Source: Phalacrocorax aristotelis
Lineage: Eukaryota; Chordata; Aves; Suliformes; Phalacrocoracidae
NCBI RefSeq assembly: GCF_949628215.1
Contig: NC_134297.1
Span: 124,001-188,000, forward strand
Length of the DNA: 64,000 nucleotides
Direction of reading: 5' to 3'
The number at the start of each line of letters is the position of its first letter. Positions within the stretch are counted from its first letter, which is position 1. The notes below the pieces were generated by a model, which was not told the DNA's origin, did no database searches, and worked only from the letters and a program-made list of their open reading frames with translations. The translations under genes and the position numbers were made by a program. Below, piece after piece: positions 26,301-38,429 of the stretch.

Positions 26301-29300
26301 GCGTAACAACAGAGCAGCCATCCCACCCACTGCCGAAACCCCTTCCCATCTGAAGGGGAGCACAACTGTTCACTGGTAGACAGCTCTTGAGCAGCATCTT
26401 TCTCCCACAGGGGATATTCAGAATATATTTTCTATTAGGAGGCCTGCAGTGCTCCACAGAGTCCTTGCCGGCAGAACCCGTCAACCGATCCACACCCGAC
26501 CATGGCAAGGCTGAGTGGCAAGTCCAGGAAGACCATCCATGAAGCCAGCTTCAGGAGGGCACACGTTGCAAGCAGCAAGAAACAGCTCCCCTTAACTTAA
26601 ACCCTTAAGAGAAGCCTGGGTACGGCTCCCCAAACAAGGGTACAGCGTTCTGGGAGAACAGCATTTCTCTGCAGAGCACGCATGGGACGAGGACCACGGT
26701 GCTATTTGGAGAACCAGACGCTCGACTGTCTGTTTGCCGCTGGTCTGTCTGACAGTCAGTTTGCGACTTCTGCTATAACCACTTGAGTCATAGCTTTCTA
26801 ACTTACGGTTTTCTCAGCTGGGCAAATCCTGGAGATGAGACACTCAGGGACTGGAAAGCTCACGGACGCACCAAGCGTTGAGGATACTTCATGAGAGAAG
26901 CTCCTGACCTCCAGCTTCTCCGAGGGCTGGAAAAGCCCCCGGACACCTGGGCTAGAATAGGAGGCTGAGACCTAAAGAGGCAGCTGAGGAGGAGCAGAGC
27001 GATGAGCAGGAATCGGGACTCCTGGCATCTGGCCCTAGCTCTGCCCCATATTCCCTTCCTGCCTTTGGTTAAGTCATTTCCTTTCAACTTTTCCTCCCAG
27101 TCTCTATTTCGAAGGCAAAAAAAACCCCAAGGCCTTGCTTCTGCGGAGCGCTCAAAACCTCCTCTGGCCTGTGACAGTGCAGAACATCACTACTGCCAGA
27201 GGCTGCAAGACGCCCGGCGTGCAGGAGCCACGCTGCTCACGCAGACCCCGGCAGAGCCTGGCACTTCCTGTGCTTACATTTCGAGAAGCACCGAGTCTGT
27301 AAACAGTCAGTGCCGCGGAGCATCTTCTGCACGAACCATATCCTAGCCCGCTCCCCTCCTTGGCCACTGCATTAAGCAGCTGAGCAAGGAAAAGGAAAGC
27401 TGCTCAGCTGAGCCGTGACAGAAGGAGCGGCGTACCCACACGCGGCGTTGCTCCGGACAGCCGGCCTGCAAGGAGGTGGCCCTCAAACCAGTAGCGGCGA
27501 GGATGGGTGAGGGAATATACAGCAAGTTAAAAGGGAGGGGAGGATGGAAACAAACAAGCTAACTACAAAAAAACAACCAACCGAACAAAAAAACCCCACC
27601 AAAACCCAACCCAACCAGCAGCACAAAGAGGCAGGCTGGAGTAGAGGTGCCCGGGGAGTGGGCCCTAGCTAGGGCTGGTGAGCAGCTCCTGCTGCGCCCT
27701 AGCAGGTCCATCCTGTGGCCTCCCACATACTTCAGGGTGAGGGAAGACCAGTAGGCACAGGCAGGAACAAGGAGCACTCTGTGGTTTTGCTCGGTATTTC
27801 AGGCCATCTCTCACACAGGAGGAGCTCTGCTTTGCTTTCCAAGTCTCGCCCTCTCTGGCACGGATCACAAACCTGGCTTCTGGCCCAGGACTTGGCTCCA
27901 GCAGAGCTCCTCACCAAACAGGGTGACGCCCCACCTCTGGGCACAGCGCACAGCCCCATCTTAAAGCCATCTTGAGGCTACTGCCCCAGCATCAGGAGAG
28001 GCTCCCCATCATCCCCTAGCTGGGATTCAAGGCATCTTGAGTTGCAGCTGAAAAAAAAAAAAACAAACCCCAAATCTAGCTCCTGCTCTGGGTGGAAGCA
28101 AAACCCAGTAACAAAGCGCCACTTTCTCTAGCAGCTCCGGCTGAAGCTGGCAGACAATCTGCCCGCATCGGGGAAGCGCAGTCTCCCAAAGACGCCTAGG
28201 CACAGCTAGCATGATCCTCTGCCTGCAGCTGCCCAGGAAAGGCGCAGCAGGACAAGATGCCAGGTGAAGGCCCTGCCCCTCCATCACCAGCAGCACGGAG
28301 GGGCTGGAAACCACTGCCTGATGCAGCCATCTGACAACCAGCAAGGATGCTGGCATACAGGGGAGCCACTTGTGCCCAGACACCAGTAGCTGCCGAAGAA
28401 CCGGCGCACCACTCCAGAAAGAGCTGAGCAAGCGGGAAGCAGGCCTCATCCCTCTGGCTGCGCCCAGCCCAGACGCGCACCCAGCGAGAGCAGAACAGGT
28501 TCCCACTTGGCTCTCCAGGGTGCCGCAGCCCACCACCCTCACGCTGCTTCCTCCAGAGGAGGGTCGCAGCTGGCATCAAGGCAACCCTGCCCGATGGGGA
28601 GCTGTGTGTCTGCAACAGCCCGTCCCGTGCCCCGGCGGAGGGACGGCAGGAGCACAAGGTGGGAAGGGAGCTCTGGGTCCAAGCAAGCGGGACTTGGAGC
28701 TGGTCAGGGCACCCAACAGCAGCACACCCACTTCCAAGGCTTGGTGCAGGCTTGGGGTAGCCACAGCAAGGTGTCCCGTGCTCCCTCTCTCGCCGCACCA
28801 GGAACCAGGCTGCCCAGGGCACCAGCAAGCACAGCTCGGCTCGCCAAGGACACGAGGAAGCGCACAGAGCTCCTGGCAAGTCGCCCCTCTGTAGCGTGCC
28901 TCTCCCTTAAATCAAAAGCAGGTGCCAGTGACACTAACTGCTTCCTCCGCTCTGGCTCCTGCCAGGTACAGCCCTGTGGCAACGGCAAACGCCACCATGA
29001 AGCGGTCCCAATTAGAACAAAATCCATCACCCTCTCCACCTCTGAGTTTCAAAGAAAATTGGGTAGGAAGAACACAAAACCAGCTCCCTGCTCCCAGGAA
29101 GGGACTGGTGCCAAGCGGATGACCTGGAACAGGCACCACGGAAGGAGGAAGGGTGCCTCTCATCCACGCCACGTGGTTTGGCTGGTGCTGCCTCCCAGGG
29201 AGAGTCCGAGGAAGGACAAAATACAGCAACAGAAACCATCCCCGCCAACCTCCGTTAACAGTTCCTGTGTGCCTTCCACTTGGGACTGCCAGGGGCGGTG

Positions 29301-32300
29301 GTCGCGGAAGGGAAGCCAAACCAGAGGAGCAAAGACCGACCTGCCGGCAGGTAGCACGCAACTTGAAGCAGAAGTCAGGAAGAACCGAGAACTCATGTTC
29401 CGGCCATCCTCAGTCCCTGGGCCTCCCAGAGCTGCTGGACACGCGCAACTGAGAAGCAAAGCAGCTGCAATGCTTCCTAGGCCCCTTGCTCCAAGGTGGG
29501 TGTGTTTGTCCAGAGCTTCGGCGCTACAAGAAACCTGTAGGGCAGTTTTAATTCATGGAGATCAACTACGTGTAAAGTCAGTATCCAAAGCTCCCGCGCC
29601 CCCTAGAAACACGGAACCACGCACAAGATCGCCAGAGAACGCATTTGCCAGTCAACATCTTCCTGGGAGGAAAGGCGAGCTGAGTGACGCCGAGTCCTGA
29701 CCTGCATTAGATTTTGATTTGCCAGTAGAGTCATGCTGGCAATCCTCCTAGCACTTTGCTGATGCAGCTTAAATAACACTGACAAAATATCACCGCATCT
29801 GTACATCGTATCGCTATGATACCTCCATCCTTCATTGTGTCACATATCCATGCACCTACGTACCACGTTTCCTGTTAAAAATGCCAGAAGTAGTCACAAA
29901 CATAGCCCAACCCTCCTATGCTCGCCCCTGCCCAGGACACTGATGCCGACGCTGGGTCTCTGCCAAAAGAGCAACAGTACGAGGAAGATGACATTTGCGG
30001 GGCAAGCTCCGGGCTCCTGCTCGCCTAAAGCTACGGGGGACGAACAGACATCACCCCTGGGAGGAGGCAGCTACAGCGCCTCAGGAGCAGGCTCACGGGT
30101 GGAGCAGACCCCCAACACGTTCTTGGACAGGAACAGCAAACCTGCGCTCTTCCACAGGAGACTTACTCCCCCAGAAGAGGCCTGCTTAGGAGATCCCTCT
30201 GTCGGGGTATTTAAAACTAGATGGAGCCCTAAGGAATTAAGGGCTGGAAGCCAGCCGGTGCCATCCCCAAGGAACGGCTACACCCGAGCAGCTTAAAACC
30301 CATTGCAGCAGCTGGAATACACAACTCATGCCAGCAAGAGCACATCTGGACCTCGGGGGAACGCAGACGCATCCTCAAGCACTCCAATGGCTAAAAACTT
30401 TCACTCTCAGCAGCAGCCGAGCCTGACGCAATCACCTGAGACAGCGCAAGGACGCAAAGGCTGTCCCGATGTCAAGGCTGCACAGGCACGGCACCGACAA
30501 GAGACGGGGCATGGAAAACAATCCCAGGGCCCGACTTTTACTTGGGACTCTGCAACCAGCCAAAGATGACTGGGGTAAGCCGCTAATGCCTCTACAGCGG
30601 CAAGAAACAGCTACTGGCTGGGACAGAGCTGATGCTCCCCGCAGAGCCTCCTCTCTTGAGGAGACTCCCCAAGAGTCTCCTCTCTAGCTACAGCTCCCTT
30701 CCGCACCCCTCCACACCGCAAGTGCTGCCGGGAGGGAGAGTGCTCACAGTGTTTCAGCCGGAGAGAACCGCAGCGGTGGGGAGGAAAAACAAAGCTCCCC
30801 CCCCCCCCGAAAACAGCACATACGGAGGACGCGACGCCAGCTAGGCCGACGACTCAATAGAAAAGCCAAAGGCTGAGTCGAGCTTGGGCCGTAGGGACTG
30901 TCCAAGCCAGCACCAGCAAGGTCCACAGCTCTACAGGCTTGAGTTTGCCTGGAGCTGAAGCGCAACTCCAGCGCATCCTTGGCAGCTGCCCTGCAGCAGC
31001 GTAGCCCAGCGAGCTCAGTACTTCCAGCTTCACGCGGCAGTCTGTCCCCTCTGGCACGCAGCAGCCTGAGAGCCACCTTCCAACAGCAACATGGCGAGAG
31101 GCAAAAGCTGAAGGGCTTTGAAGTACAAAACATAACTATTTTTCTTTCTTCAACTGAACGACAACTGTACTTTCAAGTTTCTGAGCAAGCTTTCCTTTAG
31201 CCGCTGCCTTTTTTTTTTTTTTCCAGTGGGGGGGCGTCTAGAAAGTGGAAAGGGACTTTCAGGGGCAGGGAGACGTAGTAACGCCTACAGCATCGCGCCA
31301 CAGAAAACACCAAATGCCACAAAACGCATTTTCTAGGTAACGAAGATACAGGTCAAGGTGGGGGAGAGGCGCCGATCGCACCATCTGCCCTGCCAAAATG
31401 GCAAAACACACGTTAAAAACCAGACAGAAAGGTTCTAGAGCGTTTAGGGTGTGAAGGCTCTGGCAAACGTCCCCGACGGAGTGGACAATTGCTGTAGAGA
31501 CAGCACACCGATACGCTCATCTTCCTTCCGAGGAGAAAGAGGATCAGGCGACAACGTCGACCTGGTGATTTTTGCACTAGTAGCAGCCACGGGTGTGTAT
31601 TATATACCCACGTGTGGCGGCAGCCGGCGTTATCGCAGGCGCCGGAGTCAAAGGAGTCTTGCTTCAGCACCGACACAGACTCGCCATGCGACCTTGGGCA
31701 AATTGCTTCCTCCGTGACTCACTTTTCTTATCCCTCCTGCCGCCAAAGTAGCAAAACAAGGCGCACATACATCCCTTTGCAGAGTCCTGGCGACCGACAG
31801 CTGGAAGGAGCTGCGTGTCATCGCTGCGTGCCTGGCATGAAAGAGCGTTTGGGCAGCAAAACGAGCCGTAGCCACGCTCGCGGCTCCCGCGGGTCAAGAG
31901 CGCGCAGCTAAGTCTCCCGCAGCACCGCTCTGCGGGGCGCACCACCACAGCCAAAGACATGCAGTCGTCCTCTGTGCCACGCTGCCGGCGGCCCTTTGCC
32001 TCGCACAGCCGGGATGCAACCGTACGCCACCGCAGCCCGACACCCTGTCAAACGGCGCTGCCCCCGAGGCGTGCAGACGCCACGCACAACAACACAACAG
32101 CCTGCCCTGTCACGTAGCATTACTTATGTGTGCAGATATGCATCCTTCTCACATTTCTACTCCAGCAAGTGGTTGCTGGCAGAGCGGGGCTTGGACAAGT
32201 TCACCACCTGCTCGAGACACATCCCCAACAACAACGCAGGGATGGTTTTGTTACCTTGGCTCCTCTCTGCGCGCAAGGAAAGCGCATACGTTCGGCGTTT

Positions 32301-32560
32301 CCTCCCTTTTTCCTCCAAGCCGACCACATGCCGTGGTTTACCTCAAGAGGGGACAGAAGCCCGTGCAGCAGGGTACCGCAAAGAGAGGGGAGAGGACTCC
32401 CCGGGACACCTGGGACAGGTCCGACAGGAGCGTTTACTGAAACCCCACGTGAACCGCGGCGGGTCCGGATGCAGGAACCCCGGTCCCAGTCCTCCCCGGG
32501 GCTTCGGCGGCACCGATATTGCCTTGCAAAATCCAGAGCAGCCCGGCCGCAACCGCGCAC
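23320..32560. other. Non-coding stretch, no gene recognised
   Basis: No coding exon is supported. Minor features are an A/C-rich simple-sequence patch at about 27566-27622, a poly-C tract at 30797-30808 and short A runs. Open frames such as 28507-29700 (plus, 397 codons) have no recognisable domain and low-complexity composition. If the minus-strand donor at 32960 is real, this stretch is first intron of that gene. Confidence 0.6.
30797..30808. repeat. Poly-C tract (12 C)
   Basis: Twelve consecutive C in non-coding DNA; a simple repeat with no associated feature. Confidence 0.85.
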
Positions 32561-32569
32561 AGCGCGCCC

Positions 32570-33430
32570 AAGTTCTCCGCGTCCGGCGCGGGGCCCCGCG
32601 GAGGCTCTTCGCTCCGGGAGGAACGACCGGCGGCCGCAGCGGCGGGGAGCCGGCAAGAGCCGTGCCCGGCGCGTCACAGCAAAGCGGGACGGGCCACGCG
32701 AACCGGGGCGGCATCCGCGCCGTGCCCGAGGAGCGCGGACAGCGGGTCCCGGGCCGGCCGCGGGGAGCGGACCCGCGCGGGGAGCGGCGGGCAGGCCGAG
32801 CCGGGGCAGCGCCCCCTCCCCGCCGAGCACGCCGCCCCCCCGGGGGGCTGCGCTGCGCTACGGCGGCTGCCCGCTGCCCGCGGCGGGCCGGGACGCGCCC
32901 GCATGACAGCCCGCTGGCGGCGGCGGGGCGGCGGCCGCCCGGGCCCGGCGGGGCACTCACCTCGGCGGCGGGGCGGCGGCGGCGGCGGCGGGGCGGCTCA
33001 GGGCAGGCCGGGCGAGCCGGCCGGGGCGGCGCGGCGCGGCTCCGCGGGCTGCTGAGGGCCGGCCGGCGGCGCGGGGCCGGCGGCGCGGGCCGCGCTCATG
33101 GCTCGGCCGCCCGCCGCGGGGCCGGGGGCGCTGCCGGCGGAGCCCCCCGCCCCGCCGCGCCGCTCCTTGCAGCGCCGGCGGCGGCTCCAGCCCGCGCCCG
33201 CCGGCGGGGGTGGGCGTCCGGCGGCGGCGGCGGGCCCCGGCTGCCCGCCCGGCCCCGGGCCGCGGGCGGCTTCCCCGCGCTGCGGCGGGCGGGCGGCCGG
33301 GGGCGGGCGGCGGGCTGCGGTGCCGGCGGGCGCGGCGGCCCGGGCGCGGGCGGGGACGCCGTGGCGAGGGGCGAGGCGCTGCGTGTGCCGAGCGCTCCTT
33401 TCTCCGCCGGAGCCTGAATAATCATTTGGA
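32570..33430. promoter_or_regulatory. CpG island, likely promoter of a minus-strand gene
   Basis: About 860 bases are extremely GC-rich and dense in CG dinucleotides, with many GGCGG/CCGCC (Sp1/KLF-type) words and no TATA box, in sharp contrast to the flanks. CpG islands of this kind mark vertebrate promoters. A near-perfect minus-strand splice donor lies inside it (see the exon entry), so transcription to the left is indicated. Mammalian gene order places BCL9L, transcribed away from FOXR1, in this position. No coding sequence confirms that identity here, so no symbol is assigned. Confidence 0.75.
32961..33420 (-). other. Putative non-coding first exon of a minus-strand gene (candidate BCL9L)
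   Basis: On the minus strand the sequence CCGAG|GTGAGTGCC gives a near-consensus donor with the exon ending at 32961. The exon start is not determinable; transcription probably begins somewhere in 33.1-33.45 kb in the CpG island. An upstream open frame of 33 codons starts at an ATG at 33099-33097 and stops at 33000-32998, before the donor. If transcribed, it would be a 5'UTR uORF. The identity as BCL9L is inferred from synteny only; in mammals that gene has non-coding leading exons and a long first intron. An unrelated lncRNA is an alternative. Confidence 0.45.
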
Positions 33431-34097
33431 GAAACAGGATCATTCACTTTCCTCCGAGCGCGGAGCCAGGCGAGGCCCTGTCAAAATAAAAGCCCCGCGC
33501 GCTGATTAACCGCTTCCTGCTGGCGGCCGCTGCGCCGCCCGCCCAGAGGCCTGCCGGGGAGCGGCACCGGCCCGCCGGGGGCCACCGGCCCGCCGGGGAG
33601 CGGCCCCGGCTCGCCTGGGACCGGCACGCCGCCGGGGACCACCACCCGGTAACGCCCGGCGCCCGCTCCAGGGGTCCCCGCAGCCTCCCGAGGGAAGACG
33701 TCGTCCTCCGGGTGCGGGAAACGGCACGCACCCCCAGTGCTCTCCCGCACGTACGCGGGTGCCGGCGGGGCCTGACCGCAGCGGTATGGCGTCCCAGACC
33801 TGCCCGCGACGGCGTTCTCCTACCGAGCGTCTCTCGGCCCCGCTTCGTCACCCAAAACACCAGCCCGCTCCGCTCCGCCGGCACGCTCGGGATGCGCCAC
33901 CGGCGACGCCAGTTGTGCCGAGGGGTGAGCCCCGCTGTGCTGGGGAGATCGGAGGTCCCCTCTGCCACATCTCCCAGACCCAATGCACAAGACACCGAGG
34001 GCCGGCCCTGCACCTGGGAAGGGCAGCATGTTACTGTCTTTACCAACAAGTTTTCCATGCGTTAACCACCATCCTCCCCTGAGCAACAGCCTCATAG
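33431..34097. other. Flank of CpG island, no gene recognised
   Basis: GC-rich sequence upstream (on the minus strand) of the 33 kb CpG island. It includes a tandem-like series of CCGGCCCGCCGGGGA words at about 33550-33640. These may be part of the promoter-proximal region. No coding exon is seen. Confidence 0.5.
33550..33645. repeat. Short degenerate tandem repeat, CCGCCGGGGAGCGGC-like
   Basis: Words of the form GCCGGGGAGCGGCCCCGGC recur three to four times with small changes in spacing. On the minus strand this gives an artefactual PGGPVP-like repeat in open frames. It is best read as a GC-rich minisatellite beside the CpG island. Confidence 0.6.
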
Positions 34098-34503
34098 ACC
34101 CAGGAAATCGGGAGCCTCCCTTCCAAACGAGCCGAGGGCCAAGACAGAGCCCACCGGTGACCGTTGACTCCAGCCTTCCCTGGGAATGACTGGGACCAGC
34201 CAGCCAGAAGCTCCTGACACGCTCTGCCTCTGCGGGATGCAGAGGACACTGGGACACAGGGTCGGAACGATCGGCCTCGTCCTGTCATGCTTCTGCAGAA
34301 GAGGACGTCTGGAGTACACAGGAGCCAGATCCCAAGCCGCCCCCAGGGCTCCGGGACTCATATTCCTTCGCATTGCCTCTCCCACAAGAATGCCAGCCCC
34401 AAGCTCAGACCTTCGCAAGACCCCTGTGGGCAAGGCCCTCGTTACTCTTATGAATATGATTAATTAGGTCCAGTTAACTATGCTGGAATCAATGATGTGA
34501 CTC
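34098..34503. repeat. Direct repeat copy 1 (about 406 bp)
   Basis: This segment is nearly identical to 36079-36480, in the same orientation and offset by 1981 bases. I counted only scattered substitutions in the first 220 bases (for example ATCGGGAG versus ATCAAGAG). A variable patch follows the shared GGACGTCTGGA, then near-identity resumes to GATGTGACTC. No terminal inverted repeats, target-site duplication or coding capacity are obvious. It could be a local segmental duplication or two copies of an uncharacterised dispersed repeat. Confidence 0.9.
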
Positions 34504-36078
34504 ACAGCTACACCGGGGTGGGGGTGACAGGAAAAGGCAGATGAGACGCAAGGAGCAGAGGGAGGAAGGAGATGCGATGGCTGGGGATAGCCAGGTGCAG
34601 GCTCGGGTGGAAGTAACATCATTCTCGGACACACCATCTGCCTCGGCTGGGCGGCAGGAGCACGGCCCTCCACCGGCCTCGGGAGCTGCGGCCCAGCTGG
34701 GGGGCTGCGGCTGCTGCGGGCGTGCAGGGTGCAGCTGAGCGAGGGCACAGCTGGCTCGCTGGCTGCCTGCGCTCTGCGCCTGCTCCCTCCCCCGTCGCAG
34801 GCAGAAGGGAGCCGCACAAGTGCGCTCGCACATCAGGCTATTAAGCCAGTCCATCCGCTCCCGGATGATGCCAGCAGCATCCTAACTGGGATGTGTCACC
34901 TTCCTGCCTGCAGCGCACTAACTGCTCAGGGGTGGACTGGGAAGAGAGGGCTGGAGGCAGGGACCACTTGGCAGCACCTCCGAGCATTGCAGAGCTGAAG
35001 GGGATCCAGGGACAAGTGATCCATCTCCGCTGACGGGAAGCGGTGGCCCCAATTGAAAATGAAAGCACACCTCGCCCTCCCGCTCTGCCTGCGTGCACAT
35101 CCGCAGCCACCGCCTGGGCCAGGGCCCCGGTCGCTCACCCTCGCCCCCCCGGCTTGGGACGAGAAAGCCAGCCTGCCCCTGGGACGCAGAGGTGGGAGAA
35201 GAGGTGTGGGTGGCAGAGATGGGGGGACCTCACCCACCCACAGCGTGGGGCACGCTCCTGGCAGGGCAGGCAGCGGTGGCAGCCCTTTGCCTGTACCAGC
35301 CACACCCCGAGATACCCTCCCAGGGACTGGGGAGCAGCCAGGCTGCACATCGGCCTGCTGCTCCGGTGAGCTCCCAAGCACCTCATCAGCAAGCAGTGAC
35401 GTATTTCCACGCTTTCATCCTTCCCAGGGGCAGTGCCGGGCTCATGCCCCCACAGAGGGCATGCACAGGCACAGTGGGTTAAAGGCAATGCCCAACCACC
35501 ACTGACTGGCACACCAGCTCGGTGCCAGGGACGGACTGGCAGCTCCTTCCCTCCAGCTACGTCTGGTGCAGAGGGAATGTGTGGAGCCACCTGTCCTCCA
35601 GGCCCTCCGGCCGCCTCCTGCCTGCTCCTTCCCTTCCCCGCGGCCGCCTGGGCTCTCTACATCAGAGCCCCTCGCATCTCTCCCAGCCTGCGCACATGAA
35701 AGTGGCAGAGCGAGACTGGGAAAGGTCAGCGGGAGGACCAGCCGCCGGCGGCTCAGCGCTGAGCCTCTGTCTTTAATTAACATCTGCCGGGCTAGCTGCC
35801 CTCCCTGCGCTTGACTCCGACTCCCAGTTTCCCCTTCCCTCCTCTATCATTACGCCCACACTAGGAGAGACAGGGAGGGGAGGAGACAGGGAAGCAGAGG
35901 CCTTGGAGCTCCTCAAAGCCTCCCTCTGCCAACACCAACACCACCGCGGCAGCAGCTCGTCCCAGGAGCCATGTGGTACGTCAGCATGTTAGCGAGCCCC
36001 TGGCCGAGGTGCTCTGGCTGGCTGCTACCCACCCCTCCCTTGTGCGGGGCCTTCCTGCCTTTGGGCCCCAAAACATAC
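34504..36078. other. Spacer between the direct repeats, no gene recognised
   Basis: This unique-looking GC-rich sequence contains no supported exon. Overlapping frames on both strands reach about 150 codons but have no domain signature. Confidence 0.6.
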
Positions 36079-36480
36079 ACCCAGGAAATCAAGAGCCTCC
36101 CTTCCAAACAAGCCGAGGGCCAAGACAGGGCCCACCGGTGACCATTGACTCCAGCCTTCCCTGGGAATGACTGGGACCAGCCAGCCAGAAGCTCCTGACA
36201 CGCTCTGCCTCTGCGGGATGCAGAGGATACTGGGTCACAGGGTCGGAACGATCAGCCTCGTCCTGTCGTGCTTCTGCAGAAGAGGACGTCTGGACCTTTG
36301 GGAGATGGCCCCAAGCCACCCCCAGGGCTCCGGGACTCATTCCTTCGCATTGCCTCTCCCACAAGAATGCCAGCCCCAAGCTCAGACCTTCGCAAGACCC
36401 CTGTGGGCAAGGCCCTCGTTACTCTTATGAATATGATTAATTAGGTCCAATTAACTATGCTGGAATTAATGATGTGACTC
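36079..36480. repeat. Direct repeat copy 2 (about 402 bp)
   Basis: Partner of 34098-34503. Both copies start at ACCCAGGAAATC and end at GATGTGACTC. The last 60 bases are A/T-rich (TTATGAATATGATTAATTAGG), unlike the body. A short CCTTTGGGAGATGG patch near 36295 differs from the equivalent part of copy 1, suggesting a small gene-conversion or indel event. The intervening 1.57 kb is not duplicated. Confidence 0.9.
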
Positions 36481-38420
36481 TCAGTTAGCTGGAGCTGCCT
36501 CTTTGCGAAGCGCTTCCCCAGTGGCTCACTCCAGTCCCAGAACAACCCCCGGCAGAGGCCCCAGAGATGGAAGAGCACAGATGAATTGGGATGAAGGAAC
36601 CGAGGCTGGGGCTGTGAAACGCCTGATTTGGGGGCAGCCCGCTGCTTTCCTGATCCACATAGGTGCAGAGCAGGGAGCTGGTGGCAGCTCCAGTGTTAAA
36701 TCCACAGACCTGGCACACGGACTCATCCCATGTTCCCCCAGAAAGGCAAAGGTCCAGCAAGGGGGTGGAAGAAGGTACGTTACTGCTGCAGGGGTAGACT
36801 CCTGCCTGAAAATCATCTTTTCAGCTCTCCCCACGCTGCCCTTAGTCCTGCCCATCCCTAGACAGACTCCCGGCCACAGTGCCCCCTTCTCTCCTCAGAC
36901 ACTGGCACGGATCCTACCCCACAGCCTCACAAATCCCTGCCATGCCTCCATCTCTCTCGGGCTGCATCGCGAGGTCTCAATCCCACTTCTGTTTTGATGG
37001 TACCACAAAGTTGTTGCTCAGGGAAAGGGGAAAAAAGCCAGCCCAGGAGAGGCCCCGGGTCTGCACCTAGCCCTGCAGCCAGCTGGGGAAGAATGAGCTC
37101 CCTCATTCCATGCTCATGGGAGTTTGAGCAGGGCAGCCGCCAGCGGCAGGCAGCTGCGAGGAGCCTGTGCTACCTCTGCCACCTCTGCAGCTGGCCAGAC
37201 AGATGGACCTGGGCAGAATCAGGAGCGCCCAGCTTGGCTTCGCTACTCCTTTCAAATGGGATCCCGGCCCGTTCCATTCGCACTGACTTATTAACCATCA
37301 CACCTCCAGCAGGCCAAGGCCATTCACCCACCGCAGCCAGAAGAGACCAGGAAGCGCAATGACAACACGTGAAGCGACGTGACCAGCCAGCCACGGTCTC
37401 CTGCTCGGCATCCTCATGCCAGAAGCTGGGCCCTGGCCCCCCTCCATGCACTGGGATTTTCCTATGCTGCAGCCCCAAAGGCAAAACACAGCCCGTGCTG
37501 GAGTACTGGAAGAGAATTTAATCAAGCTGAGCCATCCTCTTCCCAAATGGAAATACGCTGCTGCAGCCACAGCACGGCTGACAGACCATCGTCTAGCAAA
37601 GACAAACTCTTGACACAGTTCCAGGATCACAAAGGCACTGATGCTTGGGATCCTGGACGCCTTGCTGCTCCTGCAATGTCAGACGCACTCGTAACGCCTC
37701 TACGGGCGCAGGCACGACGTAGCTCTTTGAGCCTTCTTCCCTTCCTAGGCCACCCGTGCGCTCTGAACACCACCCTCATCCTCCCACCACCTCAGCTGCT
37801 GCTGTAGCCCACGGGGAAGTCATCCCAGGTCTGCCGCATGGTGCGCAAAGTCCCGCTGCTGCCGGGATTCTGGCACAGGAGACGAGTCTAACTCGTCTCT
37901 CGGCCACCAGAGCCCGGCCTTGGGTGGGCTCCCCTACATGTCCCAGCTGTATTTGGGCTGCTCTGCACACGGGGCCCTGCAGAGATGTTTGCTTCACTGC
38001 CTCTGGTCTTGGTGCATCGCCGCTGTCCAGAGTGGCCTCAGGCGAGTGGCAAACCAAGTAGAGGCTGGGGTTTGCTGGCACTGGAGCTAAGAGGGAGCCT
38101 CTGCCCCTGCCACCCAGCGGGGCCAGGGCCCGTCGGGCAGCCCACTGAGCCCGCCGGCAGCAACGCCTGCAGGGCGCAAAGGGTTAAACCATTTAGCGAG
38201 GCCACCAGCGTGATAAATGCAGCCATCGGCAAAGCCGGCGCCTCCCACTGCCACCCGGGGCTCGGGCTGGCTGGGGAGCGGGAAGGTGGCGGGCGGGGAG
38301 GACTCTTATCCTGATACGGCGCCTTCCTCCCGAGTGCGGGTTTGGAAAAACTGAGCAGGCAGGGCTGGCTCTGGAATCGCAGCGCCTCGGTGACACAAAG
38401 CCAGCAGATCCCTCGCCGAA
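36481..38420. other. Non-coding stretch, no gene recognised
   Basis: No coding exon or repeat family is recognised between the second direct-repeat copy and the second CpG island. Confidence 0.55.
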
Positions 38421-38429
38421 AGGACGGGC

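Noticed and set aside
28507-29700. Open frame of 397 codons on the plus strand.
   Set aside because: Low-complexity Ser/Arg/Pro composition without family similarity; likely chance.
31996-33417. Open frame of 473 codons on the plus strand through the 33 kb CpG island.
   Set aside because: Arg/Gly/Ala/Pro-rich composition with equally long frames on the other strand; a GC-content artefact with no domain.
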